From DASQPJ01 sp036268355 (lineage in GTDB: Bacteria > Actinomycetota > Actinomycetes > Sporichthyales > Sporichthyaceae): a stretch of DNA of 64,000 nt. The stretch's first letter is position 1. Each line of letters opens with the position of its first letter. The stretch covers positions 30,902-94,901 of the forward strand of contig DATAUG010000187.1 in assembly GCA_036268355.1 (NCBI GenBank). The letters are read 5' to 3'. The position numbers and the translations under genes were made by a program. Below the pieces are notes generated by a model. It ran no database searches, was not told where the DNA came from, and was given only the letters and a program-made list of their open reading frames with translations. This document shows positions 25,119 through 33,358 of this stretch, one piece after another.

Positions 25119-26357
25119 TCAAGCCTCGCCCAACGAAACCATGGAGGGAACGGCGAGCCTGGAGCGGACCAGCCGGCGGGTCGCGTCGGCGGCGGAGCTG
25201 ACCAGGAATTCCAGGGGTCCCATCCGGGTGAATCTGCGGATTCCGACGGCAAGAATCATCGACCCGGCGCCCATCAGCACGAACAACGCCACGAACTGAT
25301 CGGTGAAAACGCCGGTGGCGAGCACGATCAGATGGGCGGTGTAGACGGTCAGCGACATGCTTCCCGCGGCGGCCAGCGGATACAGCAGTTTCGCGATCAC
25401 CTCGACCCGGCAGACCAGCAATGCCAGGCCGAGAAGCGCCATGGCACAGCCGAGGGTGTGCAACAGGTCCAGCGTCGAGTTCGAGTGCTGCGCCCGCAGG
25501 GCCGGCCACCACCAGTTCGGCCGGTCCGGCGGGATCGGCTCCCACAGGATGACGTTTCTCGCCTTGCCCGGCGAGGCATCGCCCGCCGCATCGGCGAGAT
25601 GGGCCAGTCCGTCGGCGTGGAACAGGACGTAGGTGGCAACCACCCAGGAGACCACCGCCAGCGCCAGGCCGCTGCCGAGAATTCGCCAGGCCACCCGGAT
25701 GGAATTCAGGTCGGACCGCCCGATCGCCAGCCCGACCAGGATGTAGGCCAGGTAGGCGATCACCGGGTACGACCCGCTGATCAGCAGGCGTTCGGCCAAT
25801 TTTGCCGGCTGGAGCAACATGCCCAGGGTCGGGTTGTCGCGGTCGGGATTGAAACCCAGGCCGAGGCCGAATGCCCACACCAACACGACCGGGGCCACGG
25901 CCAACACGAGCGTCGCGAGGCCCACCAGCGCCCGCCGAGACAGACCGAGCAACGGAAGCGCCAGCACGAACAACAGGGCGTACGCACCGAGGATCACGTC
26001 CGCGTCGTTGGCGTAGCCGACCGACAGTCCGATCGCGGCGATCAGGACCGCGCGCACCACGACACCGGCCGACACGGCAATGCGTTCGGTCCCGCGCACC
26101 GCGTGCCGTCCACCGCTGAGGAACGCGAGCGTGACACCGGCCAGCACCGCGAAGGTCGCGGCCGAACGCCCGCCGGCGACCCGGATCACCAAAGTCGGCG
26201 TTCCGTCGTGATGGAAGGTCGGGAAGGCGTGCACAGCCATCATGCCCAGCAACGCGATCCCGCGGGTGACGTCGACCCCGATCACTCGTCGCTTACCGGT
26301 GCCGGACACGAACAGCAGAGTACTTGCGCAAATGTCCCCGGTGACCGACCGGACCAC
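25119..26357 (-). CDS. Polytopic membrane protein, DUF418/DUF1624 acyltransferase-like
   Basis: A 412-residue protein with about ten hydrophobic helices. The N-terminal motif RVIGVDVTRGIALLGMMAVHAFPTF is typical of the DUF1624/DUF418 and heparan-alpha-glucosaminide N-acetyltransferase-like group, which transfers acyl groups across the membrane to sugars or peptidoglycan. A C-terminal helix block (SMSLTVYTAHLIVL) also fits that group. The GTG at 26357 is uncertain; a GTG at 26309 starts nearer the conserved motif. It opens an envelope-related block together with the cell-wall hydrolase genes downstream on the other strand. Confidence 0.7.
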   Translation of the reverse strand: MVRSVTGDICASTLLFVSGTGKRRVIGVDVTRGIALLGMMAVHAFPTFHHDGTPTLVIRVAGGRSAATFAVLAGVTLAFLSGGRHAVRGTERIAVSAGVVVRAVLIAAIGLSVGYANDADVILGAYALLFVLALPLLGLSRRALVGLATLVLAVAPVVLVWAFGLGLGFNPDRDNPTLGMLLQPAKLAERLLISGSYPVIAYLAYILVGLAIGRSDLNSIRVAWRILGSGLALAVVSWVVATYVLFHADGLAHLADAAGDASPGKARNVILWEPIPPDRPNWWWPALRAQHSNSTLDLLHTLGCAMALLGLALLVCRVEVIAKLLYPLAAAGSMSLTVYTAHLIVLATGVFTDQFVALFVLMGAGSMILAVGIRRFTRMGPLEFLVSSAADATRRLVRSRLAVPSMVSLGEA

Positions 26358-26455
26358 CCGCCTGCGGTCGGTGTTGCTCCTCGGGCATGACCCTGGGGTT
26401 CCGGCGCCAGGTCGGTGATCCCGCCACTGACGTGGAACGGATCACCACGCTTTCG

Positions 26456-26490
26456 CAGGTCGTCAATTCTTGACGACCTGTTGCCCTTTT
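26456..26490. promoter_or_regulatory. Perfect 11-bp inverted repeat in a divergent intergenic region
   Basis: CAGGTCGTCAA (26456-26466) and its exact complement (26470-26480) flank a TTC loop, and TTGCCCTTTT follows. It looks like a rho-independent terminator for the plus strand, but no gene ends here: the genes on both sides start and run away from it. An operator, or the end of an unannotated short RNA, is possible. Confidence 0.6.
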
Positions 26491-26642
26491 ACGTGCCGGA
26501 CCGGGCCGGGATTTCTTTTGGATCAGTTTTCCTGGAGGTCGGTGGTTGAGTTCTCGTGTAGTGCGGAATGGCGGCGGATTGTGGTGACGGATAATCGATC
26601 ACGGTTGCACGTCTACGCCCGGCACGCTCCGCCGCCGGGTGC

Positions 26643-27431
26643 GTGATGGCCGAGTCGGGAAAGCACCGCAAGCGACGCGCGGGTTCGCCTGCTCACATGG
26701 TGGCGCGCGGGGGCTTGATGGGCGTGGTGGTGATGGGCTGCGGGCTCGCTGCCCACACGGTGGCGAACACCGCGCGGAGCACCTCGGCGGAGGTCTCGGA
26801 TGTGCCCGTCGCCGCTGTGCCTGCGCCGGCGGCCAATGGTGACCTCGTTCCGCCGTTGTCGACGCCGCGGGCCGGCCGCCCGGCGAGCCCTGCGGTGAAC
26901 CCGGCTGCGAACCCGACTCTGAACCCGATTGCCCAACCCGGTCCGTCCGTCACCCCGACTGCCCTCGCTTTGAATGCCCTCGCTCCGACCGCGATGCCTA
27001 CCGCCGCCCGGATCGACCAGGCCGCGGTGGCGCGGGCCAAGCGGTACATCGGCTCGGTCGGCGATTGGGCGCACCTGTGCCTGGGCTTCGTGCGGACGAC
27101 CTTCGGGTTGCCGGAGGTCCAGTCGTCCGCGATCCGGGCCTGGGAGGCCGCGAAGTACAAACACCGTCGCGACGCCAACCCGCCGGCCGGCGTCCCGGTC
27201 TTCTGGTCCGGCGGATCCTCCGGTAGGGGTCATGTGGCCGTCTCGCTGGGCGACGGATGGATCGTCAGCACCGACTTCCCCTACACCGGCCACATCGCGA
27301 AGGGACGGCTCGCCGACATCGCGGCCGACTGGGGACTGAACTACCTCGGCTGGACCGAGGACCTGGAGGGCGAGCGCATCTACACCCCCGCAACCGCCCT
27401 GCTGCCGACGGTCCCCGGGGCAACGCCGTAG
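26643..27431 (+). CDS. Secreted NlpC/P60- or CHAP-like cell-wall hydrolase
   Basis: A 262-residue protein: basic N-terminus, membrane/signal helix (GGLMGVVVMGCGLAAHTVA), a long Pro/Ala/Asn-rich linker to about residue 125, then a compact domain. In that domain Cys146 (DWAHLCLGFVRTTFGLPE) and His197 (GRGHVAVSLGDGW) are placed like the Cys and His of NlpC/P60 or CHAP peptidases (DCSGFV...GHVGIY). A role in trimming peptidoglycan peptides outside the cell is inferred. The third catalytic residue is not certain. It precedes an M15-like peptidase gene in the same direction. Confidence 0.6.
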   Translation: MMAESGKHRKRRAGSPAHMVARGGLMGVVVMGCGLAAHTVANTARSTSAEVSDVPVAAVPAPAANGDLVPPLSTPRAGRPASPAVNPAANPTLNPIAQPGPSVTPTALALNALAPTAMPTAARIDQAAVARAKRYIGSVGDWAHLCLGFVRTTFGLPEVQSSAIRAWEAAKYKHRRDANPPAGVPVFWSGGSSGRGHVAVSLGDGWIVSTDFPYTGHIAKGRLADIAADWGLNYLGWTEDLEGERIYTPATALLPTVPGATP

Positions 27432-27433
27432 GC

Positions 27434-27475
27434 CCGAACGGGTGGTTGTCGCACCGCCCACGGTAACCCGTTCGG
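27434..27475 (+). terminator. Hairpin between the two cell-wall hydrolase genes
   Basis: CCGAACGGGT at 27434-27443 pairs perfectly with ACCCGTTCGG at 27466-27475 across a 22-nt loop, starting three bases after the stop codon. There is no T tract, so partial termination or mRNA end protection is more likely than full termination. Confidence 0.5.
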
Positions 27476-27535
27476 CGGGGACAACTGTCACGAATAGCCG
27501 CGGAACGGACACGTTGGGGGTGGGGCGCATCTCGG

Positions 27536-28474
27536 GTGTCGGCGGCCCCGTCGGGGGTGGTGGCGATGCGGTCGAGGCGGACCGGGCGCGGTGGGCGCGC
27601 CCTGCTGGTTGCGGCGATCACGGCGGGAGTGGTGGCCTGCGGTGGTCCCGGTTGGGCCGCGGCGGGTACGGGCATGCCGACAGCGTTGCCGGCCGCCGCG
27701 GTCCGGCTGCCCGCCCAGGTGGAGGAGCCCTCGCCCTACCTGCCGCAGGTCTCCTGCGACCCGGATCCGAAGCCCGGCGCGACCGCGTTCGAGCAGTTGA
27801 TGCTGAGCACGTTCCAGCGGGGTCGGAGTGGGGGTGTCACCCGGGCGTGCGGCGCCCCGGGGGTGGCCGGTGGCCGGTCCGAGCACAAGGAGGGCCGGGC
27901 CTGGGACTGGATGCTGGACCAGAACTCTTATTACGACGTCGTAGCCGGCAACCGGGCGGTCGACTGGCTGTTGGCCGACGGTGCGGTCAACGCCCGTCGG
28001 CTGGGAGTCATGTACCTGATCTGGAACCGGCGGATCTGGTCCGCCCACGAAGCGGCGGCCGGGTGGCGGGCCTATGACTACGGCGACCCGCACACCTCGC
28101 ACATCCACTTCTCTTTCTCCTGGGCCGGGGCCGAGAAACGGACCTCCTGGTGGACCGGCGCCGTCGCCCCGATCGAGTACGGGCCGTGCCGCGTCTACGC
28201 CGACCAAGCCGCGCCGCCTTATGGCTCCCGGGTCAACCTCGAGCCTTGCCCGGCACCGGCTCCGGAGCGGTCGTCCGGGCGGCTGGTGCTGACCTCGGAC
28301 GCCCCGATCGACCCGACGGACCCCGCGTCGGCTCCCGACCCGGACGCCCCCGGGGACCCCGTGCCAGGGTCGCCGAGCGCTGCCGGGCCGGCCACCGCCG
28401 GCGACGGCCGTCCGCGACCGACGCTGTCCACCGCGGGTCGCGAGCGCTGCACCGGAACATGCCGCTGCTGCTGA
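27536..28474 (+). CDS. Secreted M15/VanY-like zinc peptidase domain protein
   Basis: A 312-residue protein with a signal or lipoprotein-type N-terminus (LLVAAITAGVVACGG). The central domain has a metal-site pattern: His117 and Asp124 in SEHKEGRAWDW and the cluster HTSHIHFSF at 186-194, as in D-Ala-D-Ala carboxypeptidase-related and ARB_07466-like domains. The C-terminal 70 residues are Pro/Asp/Ser-rich and probably disordered. Likely acts on peptidoglycan or envelope peptides. A GTG or an ATG at 27566 could be the true start. A conserved-loop hairpin follows 30 bp after the stop. Confidence 0.65.
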   Translation: MSAAPSGVVAMRSRRTGRGGRALLVAAITAGVVACGGPGWAAAGTGMPTALPAAAVRLPAQVEEPSPYLPQVSCDPDPKPGATAFEQLMLSTFQRGRSGGVTRACGAPGVAGGRSEHKEGRAWDWMLDQNSYYDVVAGNRAVDWLLADGAVNARRLGVMYLIWNRRIWSAHEAAAGWRAYDYGDPHTSHIHFSFSWAGAEKRTSWWTGAVAPIEYGPCRVYADQAAPPYGSRVNLEPCPAPAPERSSGRLVLTSDAPIDPTDPASAPDPDAPGDPVPGSPSAAGPATAGDGRPRPTLSTAGRERCTGTCRCC

Positions 28475-28500
28475 CCGGCGTTCACCGCCGCCCGAAGCCC

Positions 28501-28549
28501 TTACGTCCGGCCAACCCGACGCCAATAGCCTCGGGTTGGCGGGACGCAA
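28501..28549. repeat. Conserved-loop hairpin element, copy 1
   Basis: The arms TTACGTCC-G-GCCAACCC and GGGTTGGC-G-GGACGCAA pair except for a G-G and an A-C mismatch. They present the 15-nt loop GACGCCAATAGCCTC at 28518-28532. The same loop, inside a stem whose inner part has a different sequence, occurs at 62541-62608. Preserved pairing with changed sequence suggests a structured RNA, an attenuator-like terminator or a REP-type element. Confidence 0.75.
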
Positions 28550-28760
28550 CGTGGGATCGCCGCGGGCGTCGTCTGGATCTGACGGGACGTCACCTTGGTG
28601 CCCCGCCTCGTTCATCTGAGCCTGTCCAAGTCATGTCCGGTCCGTGGTAAACCCTTGAGCGCGGTGATGGCAGCGTGAGTGCCGCAAAGTCGATCTTGCT
28701 CAGCTCATGCACGGGGGAACGTGCCGGCTCCAGCCGCCGGCCTCAGCGAAGGATCATCGG

Positions 28761-29783
28761 ATGAGTTCTGCAAACCCGATCTGCGGCAAACCGTCCGCGG
28801 TCGCCCGCGGGGCGCGCCGCTCGATGGGCCGTGCCGCCATCTGCGCCACCGGGGCAGCCGTTCTCGTGATCGTCGGTGCCGCCGCGGCGGACGCGCATGT
28901 CACGGTGCACAGCAAGGACGCCAAGCCCGGTGGGACCAATGCCACGTTGGTTTTCAAGGTCCCCAACGAGGAGGACAACGCAAAGACCACCAAGATCGAG
29001 ATCGATCTTCCCACCGACACGCCGTTGGTCGGCATCGTGCCGCAGGCCCCCGCCGGTTGGACCGCCACCGTCACCACGGACAAGATCGTGTTCTCCGGTG
29101 GGTCGATCAGCGGCGACGATGACGTCGAGTTCCCGGTCAAGGTCGCCCAGTTGCCCAAGTCGAACACCATCGTGTTCAAGGCTCTGCAGACCTACAGCAA
29201 CGGCGATGTCGTGCGATGGATCGACCAGGCGGCGCAGGGTGGCCCCGAGCCCGCGCATCCCGCGCCGACGCTCAACTTGTTGAACCCCAGCAAGCTGTCC
29301 GCCGACGAGATCGCCGACCAGAAGGAAGACGCCGAGAAGGCAGCTGAGGCGAAGGGCGCCACCGCGGCCCCGACCCCCACGGCAAAGGCCAAGGCAGCGT
29401 CGAGTACGGCGGCACCGACCGCTGCGGCAAGCGCCAAGATCGGTGCGGCGGCACCGGCCGGCGCTGCCACGGCTTCGACCGGTGCAGCGACTGCGCCCGG
29501 CGCCGCCAAGGCCACCGCCGGCGCTCCGACCAAGGTCGCGGCGGGCGGGTCGACTCCGGCCGATGCCGCCAAGGCCTCGACCGGCGCTGCGGCTGCGCCC
29601 AAGGCCGACCCCGCGGCTCCGCCGAAGGCCGCGCCGATGCCCATGCACGTCCACGCCGGTACCGGCGGTCAGGCCTCGGAGGCAGCAGGCGGTGCCGGCA
29701 CGCCGGTCCTGCCGGTCGGCCTGGTCCTGGGCGGTTTGGCCGCCGCCGGTTTGGCCGCTCGTCGGCTGTCCCGCAACAACTGA
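28761..29783 (+). CDS. YcnI-like (DUF1775) copper-binding membrane-anchored protein
   Basis: A 340-residue protein. The signal ends AAADA, leaving His46 as the mature N-terminus (HVTVHSKD). YcnI proteins bind copper through such an N-terminal His with a conserved Trp, probably Trp153 in VVRWIDQ here. The DUF1775 core (LVFKVPNEEDNAKTTKIEIDLP ... VVFSGGSI-like strands) is followed by a long Ala/Lys/Pro/Thr-rich linker and a C-terminal helix plus basic tail (VGLVLGGLAAAGLAARRLSRNN) anchoring it to the membrane. ATG 28761 follows AAGGA at good spacing. No copper transporter gene is adjacent. A role in extracytoplasmic copper handling is inferred. Confidence 0.8.
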   Translation: MSSANPICGKPSAVARGARRSMGRAAICATGAAVLVIVGAAAADAHVTVHSKDAKPGGTNATLVFKVPNEEDNAKTTKIEIDLPTDTPLVGIVPQAPAGWTATVTTDKIVFSGGSISGDDDVEFPVKVAQLPKSNTIVFKALQTYSNGDVVRWIDQAAQGGPEPAHPAPTLNLLNPSKLSADEIADQKEDAEKAAEAKGATAAPTPTAKAKAASSTAAPTAAASAKIGAAAPAGAATASTGAATAPGAAKATAGAPTKVAAGGSTPADAAKASTGAAAAPKADPAAPPKAAPMPMHVHAGTGGQASEAAGGAGTPVLPVGLVLGGLAAAGLAARRLSRNN

Positions 29784-29820
29784 TCGAGCGCGCAGACCCG
29801 GCGTCGAACAGCACGTCCCG

Positions 29821-29865
29821 CTCGCCTCGGCGCGGCCCTGACGGCCGCGCCGGGGCGGGCGGTTT
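29821..29865 (+). terminator. Terminator between ycnI-like and transglycosylase genes
   Basis: A roughly 17-bp GC-rich stem (29821-29837 with 29843-29859, ten central pairs perfect) with loop CTGAC, followed by a GGTTTGGTTT stretch. It separates two convergent genes. Confidence 0.75.
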
Positions 29866-29923
29866 GGTTTCGATCAGCACAGTCCCTGACGGCGTGGCCG
29901 GGCCGGCCGTTCCGGGAGCAGAC

Positions 29924-31069
29924 CTACCTCGGCCGGTGCGGCAGCGGCCCGGATCCGGAGCCCGGCGATTGTGAGCCGGGTGGGTCGGTCAGCCGTCCGA
30001 TCGTGTCGCCCACCGTCGGCGGAGGATCCGGCGCCTGCGGTTCACGCGGGCCGCACGGCGGGGCCGCGCAGTCGCCCGGCAACCTGCCGGCATTCCCGGG
30101 CGCCGGACCGGGCCGGGTGTTCGGCGGCAGGGCACCGCGGCCGGGTGCACCCGCGGGGTTGGCCGGGCCCGGACCGGCCGGCCGAGCCGGCGGATTGTCG
30201 GCGGCTGCGTACCGCTTGGCCGCGGCGGGGTCCCTGGAGTCCGGGACGGTGCGGGAACCGCTGGAGTACGCCTGGAACCAGGCCTCCACGTTCGTTGCGT
30301 AGTCCTGGGAGTTGTTGTAGCGCAGGACCGCGGCGTGCCGGGCGGTGGGGACGGACAGGTCGCCACCGCTGCCGCAGAGGTAGCGGGCGGCGGTCGCGGC
30401 GGCGTCGTAGACGTTCTCCGGGTCGGAGGTTTTCTGGCCCCGATGCCCCGCGGTCGCCCAGTCGGCGTACGTACCCGGCAGGAACTGCATCGGCCCGACC
30501 GCGTGCTCGTAGACCGGGTCGCCGTGCAACCGCTTTCCCAACGGGCTCGCGTGGATGAGCGCAAACCCGGGCCGGCCGTCCAACGGTGGTCCGATGATCG
30601 GCAGCAGCGACTCGCCCTTGCGATCCACGTAGCCGTTGTAGGCGTGATCGGACTCGATCTTGCCGATCGCCTCGAGCAGCGCGGTGTTCAGGTGGCAGGC
30701 CGGGTCGTAGTGGTGGAACATCCGGGTGGCGTGCCGGTAGGCCTTCTCCACGGTTTTCGGGATTCCGGTGGCGGTGATGGCGGGCTGTTGCCGACGGACG
30801 AGGGCCGGCCGGGCCGGCCCCTTGACCGCCCGGCCGGCGCGCGCCGATGTCGCCGGTGCCGCGGGCGTCGCCACCGGGGCGACCGGAATCGCGGGTATCG
30901 ATGAGCTGATCGCAACCGGCCCCGCCGGGACCCCGCCGCCGCAACCCGCCGGCCCGAGCACCAGGCCGCCGACCCCGACCACGGTGGCCGCGGCGGCCCG
31001 CAGCCGTCCGGCCGGTAGAGGGTGTCTCACGTGGCCGGTTCGCCACGTGGGGCACCCTCTGGATGGCAC
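29924..31069 (-). CDS. Secreted lytic murein transglycosylase
   Basis: A 381-residue transglycosylase that would cleave peptidoglycan glycan strands. The GTG at 31069 is chosen because GGAGGAGG lies eight bases upstream; the signal region is RLRAAAATVVGVGGLVLGPAGCGG. The catalytic domain carries LLEAIGKIESDHAYNGYVD (catalytic Glu in the ESDH context), then VGPMQFLPGTYADWA, DPENVYDAAATAARYLCGSGGDL and VLRYNNSQDYATNV, the MltB/SLT-type pattern common in actinobacteria. The C-terminus is a long Pro/Gly-rich tail. It closes the envelope block and diverges from the DyP-encapsulin operon. Confidence 0.85.
   Translation of the reverse strand: MPSRGCPTWRTGHVRHPLPAGRLRAAAATVVGVGGLVLGPAGCGGGVPAGPVAISSSIPAIPVAPVATPAAPATSARAGRAVKGPARPALVRRQQPAITATGIPKTVEKAYRHATRMFHHYDPACHLNTALLEAIGKIESDHAYNGYVDRKGESLLPIIGPPLDGRPGFALIHASPLGKRLHGDPVYEHAVGPMQFLPGTYADWATAGHRGQKTSDPENVYDAAATAARYLCGSGGDLSVPTARHAAVLRYNNSQDYATNVEAWFQAYSSGSRTVPDSRDPAAAKRYAAADNPPARPAGPGPANPAGAPGRGALPPNTRPGPAPGNAGRLPGDCAAPPCGPREPQAPDPPPTVGDTIGRLTDPPGSQSPGSGSGPLPHRPR
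31028..31049. other. Hairpin in the early coding region of the transglycosylase
   Basis: CACGTGGC and GCCACGTG (31028-31035, 31042-31049) form a perfect 8-bp dyad with a 6-nt loop, extendable to about 15 pairs (31021-31056) if G-T pairs are allowed. It lies 13 codons into the gene and includes an alternative GTG start codon. Confidence 0.5.
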
Positions 31070-31412
31070 GGTGGCGTCCTCCTCCGCAGCGGCGATCCGG
31101 CAGCACACCGAAACCGGTCGGCAGGCCGCCGTGTGGCGACCGGCCGGATGTTTCCGGCGGGTTAACGGAAGGCATCAGTTTAGGTTGGCGGGCCCGGGGT
31201 ACCGCAATCCCCGAAATTCGCTGGAGCCGGCCCGATCTGACCCCCCGTCACGACGGCGCGCATCTGCGGGCGGCTGCGACCGATTGCGGGTATCAGATGC
31301 AGCATCGGCTGCGGCCGTGCGGGTCGGCGAGCGGGCGATAGCCTGACCGCGGCCGGGTGATCGTGCGCCGGCCCACGGGTTGCCCGGTCGGATCCGTCGG
31401 GGAGGTGGGCAG
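31070..31412. other. Divergent promoter region, transglycosylase / DyP operon
   Basis: These 343 bp hold the start regions of two divergent transcription units. Apart from the strong GGAGGAGG ribosome binding site of the transglycosylase and GGAGG of the peroxidase gene, no operator or extra gene was recognised. Confidence 0.4.
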
Positions 31413-32438
31413 GTGAGGCAACCGGCTCGCCCGCAGGACGTGCTGGAACCACCGGCGTTCGCCGCGATTTTCCTGGTGGCCACCGTCCGCCCCGGTGGCG
31501 AACCGGTGGTGACCGACTTGCTCGCCGACCTGGCCGGGCTGACCCGCTCGGTGGGATTCCGGGTTCCCGAGCACCGGTTGAGCTGCGTGGTCGGCATCGG
31601 GTCGGACGCCTGGGACCGGCTCTACGGCCCGCCGCGTCCGGCCGAGCTTCACGTGCTGCCGGTGTTCGCCGGAGCGGTCCACACGGCGGCTTCGACGCCG
31701 GGTGATCTGCTGTTCCACCTGCGCGCGCGGCGCCCCGATCTGTGCTTCGAGTTGGCCGCCAAGATCATGGATCGGCTGCGGGATCAGGTCGAGGTGATCG
31801 ACGAGGTGCACGGCTTCCGCTACTTCGACGAGCGCGACCTGCTCGGTTTCGTCGACGGCACCGAGAACCCGACCGGCCCGGCGGCCGTCGCCGCGGTGAC
31901 CGTGGGCGAGGAGGACCCGGACTTCGCCGGCAGCAGTTACGTGATCGTGCAGCGGTATCGGCACGACATGGACGCCTGGAACGCGCGCAGCGTCGAGGAG
32001 CAGGAGATGGTGATCGGCCGCACCAAACTCGACGACGTCGAGATGTCGGACGCCGTCAAGCCCGCCAACTCGCACGTGGCGCTGAACACGATCGAGGACG
32101 CCGACGGCACGGCGCGGCAGATCCTGCGCGACAACATGCCGTTCGGCACGATCGGCACCAGGGAGTTCGGCACGTATTTCATCGGATACACCGCGAGCCC
32201 GGACGTGATCGAGCTGATGCTGCGCAACATGTTCATCGGCGATCCGCCGGGCAATTACGACCGGGTGCTGGACTTCTCCACGGCACTGACCGGGGCGCTG
32301 TTCTTCGTGCCCACCGCGGATCTCCTGCTCGACCCGCCCGTCGCGCCGGCGCAGGCGCCGGCAGGTGCAACCGCCGAACCCTCGCGCGGCGACGGTTCGT
32401 TGGCCATCGGCAGCCTCAGAAGGAGCGGCACACCGTGA
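31413..32438 (+). CDS. dypB: DyP-type heme peroxidase, encapsulin cargo
   Basis: B-type dye-decolourising peroxidase of 341 residues that uses H2O2 to oxidise phenolic or dye-like substrates. Asp148 (GFVDGTENP), proximal His221 (NSHVAL), Arg239 and Asn241 (RDN) match Asp153, His226, Arg244 and Asn246 of the Rhodococcus DypB with a constant offset of five. A flexible Pro/Ala-rich linker (310-325) leads to the cargo-loading peptide DGSLAIGSLRR at 327-337, so the enzyme should be packed inside the encapsulin shell encoded next. GTG 31413 follows GGAGG at seven bases. The two genes overlap by four bases. No Tat or Sec signal is present. Confidence 0.95.
   Translation: MRQPARPQDVLEPPAFAAIFLVATVRPGGEPVVTDLLADLAGLTRSVGFRVPEHRLSCVVGIGSDAWDRLYGPPRPAELHVLPVFAGAVHTAASTPGDLLFHLRARRPDLCFELAAKIMDRLRDQVEVIDEVHGFRYFDERDLLGFVDGTENPTGPAAVAAVTVGEEDPDFAGSSYVIVQRYRHDMDAWNARSVEEQEMVIGRTKLDDVEMSDAVKPANSHVALNTIEDADGTARQILRDNMPFGTIGTREFGTYFIGYTASPDVIELMLRNMFIGDPPGNYDRVLDFSTALTGALFFVPTADLLLDPPVAPAQAPAGATAEPSRGDGSLAIGSLRRSGTP
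32420..32425 (+). promoter_or_regulatory. Encapsulin ribosome binding site inside the cargo-peptide codons
   Basis: AAGGAG lies nine bases before the encapsulin GTG and is made from the codons for the Arg-Arg-Ser end of the peroxidase cargo-loading peptide. Shell translation is therefore physically tied to the cargo tag sequence. Confidence 0.85.
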
Positions 32439-33238
32439 ACAACCTGCACCGCGAACTCGCCCCGATCTCCGATGTCGCCTGGGCCGCGATCGAGGCTGAG
32501 GCGCGCCGCACCTTCATCCGGAACCTCGCCGGTCGCCGCGTCGTGGACGTCGTCGGCCCGGCCGGTCCGACATTGTCCGCGGTCGGCACCGGACACATGC
32601 GCCGCCTCGAGGTGGCCTCGGCCGGGGTGATCGTGCAGGAACGCCAGTCCCAGCCGGTCATCGAGCTGCGGGCGCCGTTCCGTGTCAGCCGGCAGGCCGT
32701 CGACGACGTGGAGCGCGGTGCCCAGGACTCCGACTGGCAAGCGGTCAAGGACGCCGCCACCCAGATTGCGCTGGCCGAGGACCACGCGGTGTTCAACGGT
32801 TGCGCCGCGGCCGGGATCCCGGGGATCGTCCCCACCAGCTCCAACCCGGCGTTGCCGCTGCCGTCCGACATTCGGCACCTCCCGGACACGATCGCCCGAG
32901 GGCTGAGCGCGCTGCGGCTGGCCGGGGTCGACGGGCCGTACAGCCTGCTGCTGTCGGCGCAGGCCTGGACCGCGGTGGCCGAGACCACCGACCACGGCCA
33001 CCCGGTCCGCGGACACCTCGCCCGCCTGCTGGACGACGGCGAGATCCTCTGGGCGCCGGCGCTGGAGGGTGGCCTGCTCGTCTCCACCCGTGGCGGGGAC
33101 TACCAGTTGCACCTGGGCCAGGAGCTCTCGATCGGCTACCTCTCCCACGACGCCGAGCAGATCCAGCTCTACCTTCAGGAGTCGTTGTCGTTCCTGCCGC
33201 TGACCGCCGAGTCCGGCGTACCACTGACCGTCGCCTGA
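32435..33238 (+). CDS. Family 1 encapsulin shell protein
   Basis: A 267-residue HK97-fold protein that self-assembles into a nanocompartment in the cytoplasm. It shows the family 1 pattern: MNNLHRELAPISDVAWAAIEAEARRTF at the N-terminus, GRRVVDVVGPAGPTLSAVGTGH, an E-loop region (VQERQSQPVIELRAPFRVSRQAVDDVERGAQDSDW), EDHAVFNGCAAAGIPGI and C-terminal GQELSIGYLSHDAEQIQLYLQESLSFLP. Length is typical for this family. The start GTG overlaps the peroxidase stop (GTGA), the usual cargo-shell arrangement. Encapsulated DyP has been linked to oxidative stress defence. Confidence 0.96.
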   Translation: MNNLHRELAPISDVAWAAIEAEARRTFIRNLAGRRVVDVVGPAGPTLSAVGTGHMRRLEVASAGVIVQERQSQPVIELRAPFRVSRQAVDDVERGAQDSDWQAVKDAATQIALAEDHAVFNGCAAAGIPGIVPTSSNPALPLPSDIRHLPDTIARGLSALRLAGVDGPYSLLLSAQAWTAVAETTDHGHPVRGHLARLLDDGEILWAPALEGGLLVSTRGGDYQLHLGQELSIGYLSHDAEQIQLYLQESLSFLPLTAESGVPLTVA

Positions 33239-33273
33239 CCGTCGCCTGACCTCCGCGCCCCCGTCTCCCACTC

Positions 33274-33325
33274 CTGCTGCCTGTCGCACCCGTCGGAGCG
33301 CCTCGACAGGTGCGACAGGCAGCAG
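33274..33325. terminator. Bidirectional terminator after the encapsulin operon
   Basis: A perfect 17-bp stem (33274-33290 with 33309-33325) and an 18-nt loop lie between the convergent encapsulin and PP2C genes. No strong T tract is present on either side. Confidence 0.7.
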
Positions 33326-33358
33326 AAGTCGTAGGTAGGGCTGGGATCTGAGGGTCCG

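Noticed and set aside
31021..31200. c-di-AMP (ydaO) riboswitch before the cell-wall hydrolase genes
   Set aside because: These riboswitches often precede such genes in actinobacteria, so the leaders at 26358-26642, 27432-27535 and 31070-31200 were read for the conserved core, but it was not found.
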